The translations under genes were made by a program, and so were the position numbers. From Trileptium ribeirensis (Eukaryota; Nematoda; Enoplea; Enoplida; Thoracostomopsidae), in assembly GCA_030248225.1 (NCBI GenBank), contig JASANE010016068.1:1-64000 (forward strand): DNA of 64,000 bases, read 5' to 3'. Shown piece by piece: positions 12,401 through 24,400 of the stretch; position 1 is the stretch's first letter, and each line of letters begins with the position of its first letter. The notes beneath the pieces are model-generated. The model saw only the letters and a program-made list of their open reading frames with translations. It was not told where the DNA came from and ran no database searches.

Positions 12401-15400
12401 CACCTAAATTTTATTATGATTCTCCGACCGAACAATGATACCCAAAATATTGCAAACAGAGTGTGAATTAATGATTCTGTTTCACATAAAACTAACGGTT
12501 CGAGCTTGTCTATATTGATAGCATCAAAATAAGCTCGTTTATTAACAAACTCTATGAAATTCCATCTTGTTATATTTGATGTATAGTCATATACATCGGA
12601 AAAAATTTTTCTCATGTCAAACAGCAAAACATTTACGTTTTGATTGAAAAGATTCAGGACAGATTTTACATTGGACCAGCCGGGACTCCAACTTGGGCGT
12701 CTTGCGTGCAAAGTAAGCCCACTATCACTACACCGCAGGCACCGATCAATTCATTTTCAATACGCTATGTACACCAGCGTCCATAAACATTGCAGTGGTC
12801 TTTTGGTATTTCAGGTGGAGCCTTCGCGAATTCATGAAGTGAACAACAATATATTTCACAAATTCATGTGATGAATTTATATGAGAGAAAATGAGATATC
12901 CTAAACTTATTTGGAATTTTACCGTAAGGACGTTTTAAGCGAATGAGTTTGCTGTGACTACACTGAAAATAGGTTTCCACGAAATTAAAACAAGTTTTTT
13001 TTTATTTTTGTACCACCAGAATATTCTTTCAAAATTCGAAATTTCAAAGATAATTCTTTGAATCAATTTCATATAATAATAATAATAAGATAATTCTTTA
13101 AATCTTCAAGGAATATTCTTTGAATTTTAAAAGAATATCTGGTGGTAAAATATCAAAGAAACTTCTTTTGAAGAAATTTCATGGAAAATATTTTAAGTTA
13201 CGAATTGCAGCTTCTATATTAGGCGTTGCTTTTATTTGTACTAATCACTGCTGATCCCTTGATAGCTATGTTGATCAGTATTACCTCCCTCTCGCCGCGT
13301 CTACTGTTAATATTTCAGGTTTTGATCAGTTCTTTTTCAGTCGACTATTGAATAAGCATCAGGTAGCTGCAGTTGATACCCGCTTGGATTCGATTCCCGT
13401 GTTTCTGTTAGCTTCACATAGTGACAATACGGTATCTCAATACCAGCATCCATTGTCAAAATTCAAAGACTGGTGTGGTAACTGTAGGTTCAAATTTTTT
13501 CGTATAATGAGGTTGCTGTCATATTATACCTGCAACATTTAGCTTAAGCGAGTTACTCCACTTCACGGGTTGGAATTTTTTGGTCAGCTGTAATTATGGG
13601 TTCATGCATTAGTCGCCAACGACGCGCCTAATATTCTACCTCTGTTTGGCTTATGATTCAGCGAGAAAGTTTTTAAGCATAGCTAATCCTCCCCACAAAG
13701 CTGTGCATCTACCGGTGTGATAAGCTTGTTGACATCTTATGCGTAAGCAAACTTACTCTGCGCCCATCGACCATCATATTTTGTGATAGCCGATAGCGAA
13801 TCGCAAACCCTTGTTACGGAACAAATGCACAAACAATTTGACCGATTCTTCACTAACACAGAATTTGTTAAATTAGTAACACTTGCTTAGAAGCATTAGA
13901 AAAAATTTACACATTGTGTTCGAGCAGAATTTTGGTTATTTTCAATTTGAAGAAAAATGGTCATCTAATGCATATGGGCTTTTGATTCGTTCGTGTCTCT
14001 GTTCGCAAACAAATTTAACGTAATATTGACGTCACAAATGAATCGGTCCGTGGTTTAGCTCGCAGTATTTGCTAACAAAGCCAGCCTAATCCAAATCCTG
14101 TATATTTTCGTTCGCAAATATCCATAATTTTCGTTGAATTTTCGCGAACACAAATTGACCGGAGTTCTCTCACGGAGCTGTTCACGAACTGCTTTGCAGT
14201 GAATTACGGTTTACCGAAAATGCGTTCGGTAACAGCTTTTTAACTGTAATAGCAAAATAGGATGGTTGATGGGCGTGGGTTAAGTTTACTGCCGCATTAC
14301 CGTTAGTAATCGGCCAAAAATCTTTTGAGTCTTTCTGAGATACTATATCTACTATATTTTGTGCTTGCCTACTGTACATTTTTCCGTATATATGAAGCTC
14401 TGGATTTGCGAGCATCTGGTGTAAACATCGAAGATTAGTGTAGTTTTTATCAATTTATATTAAGAAATCAAAGTGCGATCAATTATCTGTAGGTCACACC
14501 TTACTTCTGCTGCCGGATTTGTAGCCAGGGACATTAGCTTAGTTTGAAGGTTATTATAAATAATGTGCAGTGACTTACCTTAACTCAAGAATATGACTAT
14601 TCATTAATAAATTGCCACAGAAAAGAGTGTGCTATGACCCTGTGAGACGCAATTTTGTCGTATGATTATCCAAACTTGGTATTCCAGGTTATTTTATTCT
14701 GCACTCCTTTACGTGCAGGAAGTGCTACGGATGCACCACATTGTGGGGTTTTCGGCCATCTTATTCAGTACCACGGTCGGTCAAAATGGCAAATCATTAC
14801 GCATAGCCAACTATTAAAGGTTTAATGTCGATTATTGCCGAGTGAACAAGAAAGAGTGTGGGCACGCGGGACCTGGAAGGCAGCTGTCCACGTCCTCCGT
14901 TTTGTTCCAAGCCCTAGATTTTCTCAAATTTTTGCCGATCTACTTAAAATTTCTCGCGCGTCGTCGACGCAGGGCTGGGGGGAGTAAATATGGGTTGACA
15001 AGTGGGTACAACCCTTAGAAGGTAATCCCTTTACAACTATAATCATTTAAGCCCCAAATGTGTTTTATCTTATAATGCGACTCCAGGTGTGTTTCATCAT
15101 AGCTCGTCCCCCAGACTAAAAATCGTTCCCATGTGTCTGGAAGCGTGGAGGTAATGTCTTCAAAGCGGTTTATTATTCTGTTCTAGAGATAAAATAAAGA
15201 TTATTTTGGAAATTTTGGAAAAATAACTGTTATTATTTAACCACAATGCGGGATTAGCATTAAACAAAAGAGACAAAAATGATTGCTGGAAAAAACCCTT
15301 TAAGCAACTCGCATTATACCGATATTCAGCTGTCACTGTGATATATAGTAATAGGGTGCGCAGTGGACGAAGTTCATGAAAAACGTTAGAGTTACAACAA

Positions 15401-18400
15401 ATTTAGGTCTGTTAGCTGCATTCGTTGCAATCATTTTTCCATTAAATGTGTTCGCGAATATTGAGTAACCTAAATTTAAATGATTAGGCATTAGGGAACT
15501 GAATTTCTGAAAAGTAATAACGCCGAAATTCTATTCAAACACAAGGTATAATTTCTGGCACTTGGATTTGGTTTTGCCATTTTTTGGTTAGCGAAAAATC
15601 GAATGAAATTCAGCCTTCTTTCGGTAACAAGGATTTGCGATTCGATATCGGTTATTACAAAAAAGGATGGTTGTTGGGATCACATTAAGATTACTCACAC
15701 ATTAAGGTTACAACAAGTTTAGGTCTGTTAGCTCTCTTCTAAGTGTCTCTTGTTAGACTGACATTTTTAACCAAATTACTATTTTTTAGACCACATTAAG
15801 ACCATAAGAAACAGAAACGTTGAAAAAGAAATTATTTCCGTATTTTAAGCCGATAACAATATTATTAAAAGAGGGTCACGTAAAAACATGTAACTTTCGT
15901 CTGACTCGCCGTAACATATGCACATATCCTATTAGACGCAAATCAAACCCGGTAATATCTTATTTTTGGCAGAATTATATCCTCACTATAAATTAGGTTA
16001 TCAAAATATGAAGAGACCACTAAACGTTTTTTATATAAACTTGTGCAGATTTAAAATATTAAACTATTAACGTTATGATAAGCAGGCATAAAAAGAGGCT
16101 TTGCACACTGTATACAGCTGTGAGATCTTAGCTAACATTTGCATATTGTCCACCTTACTCATGATAGCAGAGTAGCTGCTTACCATTTACCCGAGGGACC
16201 AATATTAAATCATAAATATGACCATCGATTGCTTATAGTCAGTTTGGCATTGACAGACATACCCGTCTTGTATTCGAACCGGTCCTTGAGGCACTCGACG
16301 GCCTAGCATTCGCTGGTGACCTCGGCGAGGCCTGGGCCCGACTCCTTGACGATGCCGCGGCTGCCGTACTTGACCCAGGTCGTGCGGGTCTTGGTGACCC
16401 AACCACCACGGGATCACCCTGTTTAGTTGCCGTGATTGTGCGTCTTGTTGTTTTCGTAGCTGCTGCTGTAGGAGTCTTAGATGTGGCCGCTGTTGTTGTT
16501 GGTGTTTTTCGTGGTGACGGCTTAGGAGGTCGTGATAGCGAAGTTGCAGCTGGTGACGGACGATCTAAATTAGGCGTTTGAAGTTAAACTAAATTGGTAT
16601 ACATAATATAACGATTTGATAGTGATATTAATATGTGAATCGATACGGTAGTGATATCAATATGGATGGTAACGTAGATTATGTTCGTTTTTAGGTTAAA
16701 ATTCCCAAGAATATTATTATGATAACGTTGATTTTTTGCACAGATATCAAATAGTAATGTGGTTATATACAGTTATCGTAATGTGGCTAAATGTAATTAT
16801 AGTAATGTAGTTATGTACAATTCGGAAGTTTACAACCGGCCGGGTATGGTGATTAGGATACAATAACTTCAACAGCAATTATTTAGTTTACAACAAAGCA
16901 GTTTATTAACAAATAGCATACTGATATCCGCAAAATCAGCGTAACTAGGTTTGTATAAGACGTTAAGGCCATCATTGCGAGCTCGGAACTTAAGCAACGG
17001 CTTACCGACTTCCGGTGTATTGGTTACAAAATCTAATCACAAAATGCATACATAAGTAAATTTTAAAGAAAAGACAAGTTAAGAAACCTAAATTCAACTG
17101 AAAAGGAAGCAAGTCCACTTAGATTCGGTGAAAATATAGAGCGCAAAAGATTAATTTTTATTAAGGAAGTAAATAGCATTCAAATAATTATTAAAAAGGT
17201 TTCTATTAAACTGTAAAAACTGGCTCATGTCAATGTTTGTTTAAAAGTATTTTGAATTTTCTGTACTCGGATGACCCTACCTGAGGTTCACAGCATAAAA
17301 CTAGGTAATTTATTCCACGCATCGATAGTTCTCACCGCGAAGCTATGTTTATAACAGTTCAAATGAAACTTTGGCTTTTTTAGTTTTCTTTCGTGACCAC
17401 GCGTATTTGTGTTGTGGGAAATTTCAAAAAAGCTGTGACAACTATCAATTTTATTATTAATACTTTTGAAAACTAGAATGATGTCGTGTTTTAATCGAAG
17501 TAGTTCTAGAGGTTCCAACTTCAAGTATGTTAGTCGTTGCTTATACGACATGCCGAAGATACTAAGCCGTATAGCTAGCCTTCTGGTGAAATACAGTTGC
17601 ACTTTCTCCAACTTATCTATTTCGACCAAATAACACGGTGACCAAACTTGCCTAGAATATTCCAATTTTGGTCGAACATACGATAAATACGACAGTATTA
17701 ATGACTCTGAGTTACAGCGAATGAAGCAATTAAACAACATATTGATTACATGATATGCTTTTGCAACGGTGACATTGCAGTGCGTCTCAAATTTGAGGTC
17801 GGAGCTAATTGTGACACCTACGTCTTTACACGTGGAAACACAGGCAATTACATTCGGGTGTGTATTAAGTTGTTCGAAAAAAATATAAAATTTGAGTCTG
17901 CTGAATTTGTTCGAAAATAGATTTTATTAAATAATTTTAATTTGATACGCATGCAGAAAGGGATTAACTTACCACGAGGTGACTAATTCGTTTGCAGAGC
18001 ACCACCAGTTCTTTTCGGTCGCCCTGCTTTGCGTTTAACACTCATTTGAGCTGGAAGCATGTGTCCATGCGGCGAACAGAATGCGGATAAAATTCGCGAA
18101 CTGCTGCAGTAATTCCTGCACTTCCGTCCGCCATTACAAAGTTGGGTCGGAAGGCAAGCGAGCGCGCTTGCGATAAAGCGCGAAAGAGCTCTAAATAAAC
18201 TTGTGCGTTTTCATCGCTTGATACGATGGCGATGCCAAAGGGATGAAAATGGCGTGCAGCGTCCGAGCTGCCGCAAACCAAGACAGGACAATTGTTAGCG
18301 AGCAACTTATATGTACAATCGATCTGAAGTAATTCGGTTACTTCTATGTTCTTAAGCAAGTTTGGCGTAGACATGAAAATAAACAGATCGTCTGAGCTGT

Positions 18401-21400
18401 GGACGCGGAATCCTGGCAAAACAAATGCCGCGTTACTATCAGAGACAATTTCTAGCCGGCGAGAGCACCAAGTTGTAACATCGTCTGCATTTAAATTTGG
18501 AGGTAACTGACTATTTGTGCGCCGACAGTAAGCCACGCAGTTACGCAGCTGATTCTCAGATGACATTGTAAAGCCTTCGCCGAGCAGATTGCGTCTTATT
18601 TCAGTTAAATTACATCCTGACGCCGTATAGAGCTGAATTTTCTTGCGAATTGGTGACCGACTCCTACACTTTCTACTTGTTCTGAATCATGCTGATGGCA
18701 TTCTTTAGTTGAAATAATGTATCTAGAGTCTTGCTGATAACTGACGCCGGTGAAAGGGCAGTTTGGCTGAGCCCGGTACAGCTTACATCGATAATATTGT
18801 TTCCCGTTGGAAAATTTACTTTTGACAAGTTTGATACTTTTGACAAAATCCTTCAGTTCTGTCTCAGTTATACAAGAAAAAACTTCGGTGAAATCAGTGC
18901 TTGAACCCATAGGACAAACAAACTATAACGTAATAATACAATAGCTGACTAAGAAGTAATGAGTAAAGTAATAGTAGTAAGTAATATAATCAATCATTAT
19001 TGCTCTTCCAAATTTATGAGTGGACAGTTTCGCACGATTTCAGCCAATTCCCAAGAAAATTAATTTCGTGCAACTTCAATAAATCCACTCATTTCCAATT
19101 TTCGAACAATTTCAATAATGATGGTTATCCTAATGGTTTCGCACAAATTCAGCAATCTTTCGAACAAAATAATATTAATCGATTACATTCCCTTGCAAAT
19201 CATATTGAAATTTGAGGTTGTTTTTGCCCAAGTGTAAATTATTGGATTTCGAGGCTGAAATAGGAAACTGCCAGGATTTTGCCCATTGTTCGAAGGAGCT
19301 AAGTGCGTTCTGAAGGTGAGGCGGGGTATTGTCATCGTTGCAGTTTGATGTATTAACATATAACTTAACATTCTCCGCCAAGTGTATATACTTCACATTA
19401 TTACTTCACGTTATTCAATTTAACTCTCAACGATCTTCCGCTGAGAAAAGCAGTAATACAATTCAAAAGTGCACCAGTAATGCATATACATGAAATTTTG
19501 TGATGCAGTTTGACATACGAAACGATATCAAACGCTTTTGTAAAATAAATGCACGTCATATCAACTGATTTTCCATTGTCTAAAGCATTTTACCAATCGT
19601 TTACAGATTCAAGCAGATGAGTACATGTTGATCTCTTTGACACAAACCCATGTTGGTTTTGATTAATTATATTGTTACAACGCAAATATAACTGTATATG
19701 ATTATTAATAATAGACTCCATAATTTTACAACAGTTAGAAAGTCATGAATGATATAGGTCTATAATTTAACGCAACGGATGAATCGCCTTTTTTTTTGTA
19801 TAATGGAACTATGTCAGCACTTAGCCAACTTCTTGGTAAGCGGGCATTTACAAAGGATTGCTCGAAAATATGTGCAATAGGGAAACAAAGCGAATCCCTG
19901 GCATTTTTAAGAAAGTATTGTGTGTAGCCGTCGGCAGAGTGGCTATGTTTGGATTTCAAACACCCCATAAATTTACGAACAATTTGTGGAGAAAAGGGAA
20001 CCCAAGATAAGTTATTATCAGAAACAATTATAGTGGTTTGAACTGTTGGATACTGTTCGGTGTCATCAACAAAAACTGAAACAAAAGTGCTCGCCAAAAT
20101 ATTAGTGCGAGTTTTGTCGTCAGTAATTAATCCATCGTGAGATGCACGCAAAGAATCAATACCTGATTTTGAGTACAATCTGTTTTTAACGTATCTAAAA
20201 TGATCATTACGATTCAACTTGTTAATAACGTTTGTTTCTCGAACACGTTTTAAACGAGCAATAGCCTTAGAACATTTTAAACTAAGTTTGTTGCAGTCAT
20301 CGAAATTTGAGGTTAGTTTGCTTATCCTCTATAGCTTTGCATTTCATTTAAGCAGTTTCCTAATGAAAAGAGGGTACCTAAAACTATTCTTTTGGAGTGT
20401 ACTTTTAGTTTAAATCGAATTTTTCAACAGCTTCGTTTAAAATCTGTGTAAAGATATTCCACCTTTCCTCTAGCATAAATAAACTGTTCAAAATAATATC
20501 CCAATTAACTAAAACAAATAGTTATTTAGGCTTTGAAAAGCAGTGATCTTAAAATCGTAAACAAACATAGGCTGACTCGCTGTATCACTGTTAATAAATC
20601 CTGATAGATAAAAATGAACCGATGCATGATCGGAAAGTTCTTCGCCTCTAGTTATGCTTGACACACTCAATGGTGATGCTATCAACACCAGATCGATACA
20701 ATTTTCCATTCGTGTGCGAAATGATACCATCTGATGTAATGCTAATTCTTGGATGTTGTCCATGACGTGAGTGTTACTAGAAGTTTTTGGCCAAGAATAT
20801 TCTGTCCAGTTAATATAGGATAAATTAAAATCACCTAGTACAGTAACAGGACAGGTAACGTCACGCAGACGTTTTAGGTAGCTACACAAACACGTCATAT
20901 GTGCAGCGTCGCATTGCGATGGCCTGTATACACATGCCACCCTATGTTTAGTAGGAACAAACATATCCAGAGCTATAATTTCCAGCGAGTCAAATTCTGG
21001 CTCTGAAATACTGATAAAGGTATGCGTTATGTCTTTCTAAACGAAAAAAGCTACTCTGCCACCTCTCCTTTCGATTTTGTCTTTACGATAAACTGTATAA
21101 TTTCCACAGTCAAATAATGAAGTAGGAAATTCGTTATTAAGCCATGTTTCACAAATAGCTAAAAGCTGGAATAGTTTGCTGTGCAAAATAGATTCAAGCT
21201 TAGGAATTTTGTTACACAGACTCCGGGCAATAAAAAAATTACACTCAATGCGACTATTACTGCATAAATGCGTATTTCTCTAGTTTACCTGAAATGTAAC
21301 TTTACCATTATGCGTAATATATTCATAAACCACATTGTAACGCTTGCCACCGACAAGTCTGCCATTAGCGAAAGTGCAGTCTTTATGAAGAACTAATTTT

Positions 21401-24400
21401 TCATTCACAACAACGAATTTTTCCGCCGTTGTTCTGGTTTTTGCGAGCGTTCATGTTCAGCTCATATGCTTTGCGCCTAGCGGCAGAAACTTGATCTCTT
21501 TCCACTGTCGGCATTGACTTGCGTATGTAGATACCCTTATACTCAGGCGTCTCTTTTAAACGCGGTGCTTGCTGCAGGACCGATCGTGCTACCGTAGAAG
21601 CTCGAAAACGAACTTTGAGCAGTCATGGAGCTGTATAACGTTCGTTACGATCGTTGTTGCGTTTTGTTGCGTTCAGCAGTCCCTTGCCAAATACAAATTC
21701 AACCTCCGCTGGTGGATCGAGACGATGGCAAATTTCGGACACTATCTGGAGCTTCTCTCCGCTTTCATGAACTCCTGAAAACACGAGACAATGTTGATGC
21801 TTGGCGCCATCATCACTGGAAGCTTCGCGCATTTGGTTCAGCAGTCCCATGCCAAATACAAATTCAACCTACGCTGACGGGTCGAGACGATGGCAAATTT
21901 TGGAAACTATCTGGAGATTCTCTAAGCTTTCAGGAACTCCGGAAAACACGAGACAATGTTGATGCTTGGCGCCATCATCACTGGAAGCTTCGTGCACTTG
22001 GTTTACAGTCTTTTTTGCGGCAGTCGAAGCGTACGACTTTGGAATGAAATGCGTATGAGCGTCTTGGTTGGTTGTTACCTTATCGTTGGTTGCTCGAGAT
22101 GTAGCAATGTTGGCGAGCCACTGTGTTAATGTTTTCAGCTAACGCTCTATCTTTTCCAGACTCTCGCTGGGTTGGACCGGAGTTAGCGGCACTCCATTCA
22201 GCTTAGATTACGTCGGTTTCGAGCAAATTTCTGACAAGCTGGACACACGACGAGGATGTCTTCGCCCTGTTACAGCCTTAAGCGATTTGTTATTTCGGAC
22301 TGACGAACACGCAAAATGAATCCATCCAGCGCACAGGCCGGGTTCGAAACAGTCTTGACCTCCAACTTTATTGCATATGACGCAATTCTATGACCTGGAC
22401 ACATATACGATGGTTGGATTGACTGGCGTGGATTGGTTGCCGTCCCATTTTTTGCTTCTAGTAAACGATAGTCGAAAAATGAAATAGATACTAGTTTATA
22501 AAATTATTATCTGGTGTAACGCACCAGTACGTCTATTCTTTTTTTATTCTTCCTCCTGAAACTGAATGCAATTGGGTTAAAACTCATTACAATTGGGTTA
22601 GTTCATGACAAGATGCGTCTAAACGATCTATTTACGAATTCAATCGCAATTATTACTGCAAAGCTTGTTATATTTTTATTAATAATTGATATAAACTTAC
22701 GAAACCCCGAAATTTGTGTATTTTCAACAGATTTAGGAATGAAAATTATGGTGTTGCTGCAGTACGTTTTATAAGATACACACCTAAGTTGACCTGTTGT
22801 AGTTGGTTGGCAGAAATGATCAACACTGTGTTGCCCTGTTGTAGCTGGATGGTAGAAATGGCGGATGCTGACTTGACCTGTTGTAATCGACTGTTAAAAA
22901 TTTGCCGAAACTGAGTGGACCTGTAGTTGTAGTCGGATGGTGGAAATGGCCGATACTGAATTGACCTATTGTGGTGAAATGGCGGAAATGGCCGATACTG
23001 AGGTGAGCTGTTGTAGAAATGGCGGATACGGAGTTGGTTGGATGGTAGAAATGGCGGATACTGACTTGTAATTGTATGTTAAAAATTTGGCGAGGCTGAT
23101 TGGACCTGTTGTAGTCGGATGGTGGAAATGACCGATTCTGTGTTGACCTGTTGTAGTCGGGTTGTAGAAATGACCGATACCGGGTTGACCTGTTGTAGTT
23201 GGATGGTAGCAATGGCGAATACTGACTTGACCTGTTGTAATTAGATGGTAAAAATGGCTGATACTGAGTGGACATAATATAGCTGGATGGCGGAAATTCA
23301 GAACTGCATGAGCAATCTACCATGGTATATTCTTGCTGCGAAATTCGCTGTTATACATCGTTATGGATGCCAAAACGGCTGACCAGAGTTATGCTAAAAA
23401 TTTTGGCAGCATGAACGCGTTAAAAAAATCCGCGTCCTGCCAGCATTGTGGCCAAGATTTTCAGATGGGAGGAGGACTCGTGACTAGCTAGTTTTCCAGC
23501 GACAACTGTCCGCAAATAGCTGGTATTTTAAAAAGAACGTTTATTTCGGCAACCTCCACGCGTAGCAACGAGGAATTTTCGGTCACAAAATGCAGTGGAA
23601 TCAGCGACAGTGAAGACAAAGTCACATGCTGAAGGCGTAAAAAAATTTCCCGTTTATACGTTTCATCTTCAGTAGTCTGCTCAGCTCCACAAATAATATT
23701 CTCAGGAAAAGTCTCACGGAATGGACAAGCAATACTCCCCTGAATTTCCTCTTGGGTACATCCTTACGTCCAGCAATTTTATCTGTGTACCGTTGGTCAC
23801 ACTCTGACAAAGTGAGGAGATTAACGTAAACAAATATTGTTCTTAGCTAACATAACTTATCTAACTCAGCCTAGAACAACATCATGATGTTCGCTGACAA
23901 ACATAGCTATTACCCTAAACTAACTCCGGCTCCCATGGAACCAGAATATAAATAGGTCTCATTAACACTAATATGTAACGAACAAAATACACACTGCATT
24001 TATATGTCGCTTGCAACATGGTTAAACGCCGGTTTTAGTCGGTTATGCGTTGAGGTAAACTTCTAAACAAACAGTAGACTTAAACTGTTCAAGGACAGGT
24101 AGCACTAAACGTATGTTCATATACGACTTATTTGCGGTTAACCAAAGTAAGCATTTATGCCATTATAAATCCATTGAGGCTTATTTCAGAAACAGTTTTG
24201 ATATATACCATGCCATTAGGTCCGGAGCAGTGCACTGTGATCGCTTGTATTGCTTACAATTATTGATTATTGATATTACCTAGAATCGGCAAAAAAATTT
24301 TGTCGTGATCCAAATATTACTTATCAGCTATACATATATATCATGTGAATGTGAATGGTTTGTGATTTGTGTTATTTAAGCATTTCTAAGTCACGACTAT

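Larger units (their letters stand above)
17856..19181 (-). mobile_element. Mutator-like (MULE) DNA transposon nested in LINE copy 1, internally deleted
   Basis: The 1,326-bp insertion is flanked by the 9-bp duplication ATTACATTC, the usual MULE length. Its first 21 bp and the reverse complement of its last 21 bp match at 15 positions, both ending in TTGTTCG. Subterminal TGTTCGAAA and GCTGAATTTGTTCGAA words repeat near both ends. Inside, on the minus strand, are a zinc-finger N-terminus, part of a MULE transposase domain and a short basic C-terminal tail. The middle and end of the catalytic domain are missing, so this copy is non-autonomous. Confidence 0.9.
16885..22590 (-). mobile_element. 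CR1/Jockey-group LINE, copy 1 (decayed, interrupted by a Mutator-like element)
   Basis: On the minus strand from 22,590 downward come an ORF1 with zinc-finger/PHD-like and CLVFSGV text, an endonuclease/exonuclease/phosphatase domain, a reverse transcriptase and a C-terminal tail. Copy 2 at 56.8-61.2 kb is homologous from end to end, including both untranslated ends (5' CTGGTGTAACGCACCAG; 3' GTCAGCGTAAC-like stretch and AATAAA). Many stops and frameshifts show it is dead. The insertion at 17856-19181 is a separate transposon. Family assignment to the CR1/Jockey group is from RT and EEP motifs only. Confidence 0.88.

Noticed and set aside
16205..16417. 70-codon minus-strand frame overlapping MAP exon 6
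   Set aside because: Wrong frame. The frame that joins exon 5 and exon 7 in phase gives the basic Pro/Ser/Thr-rich protein expected before the repeats.
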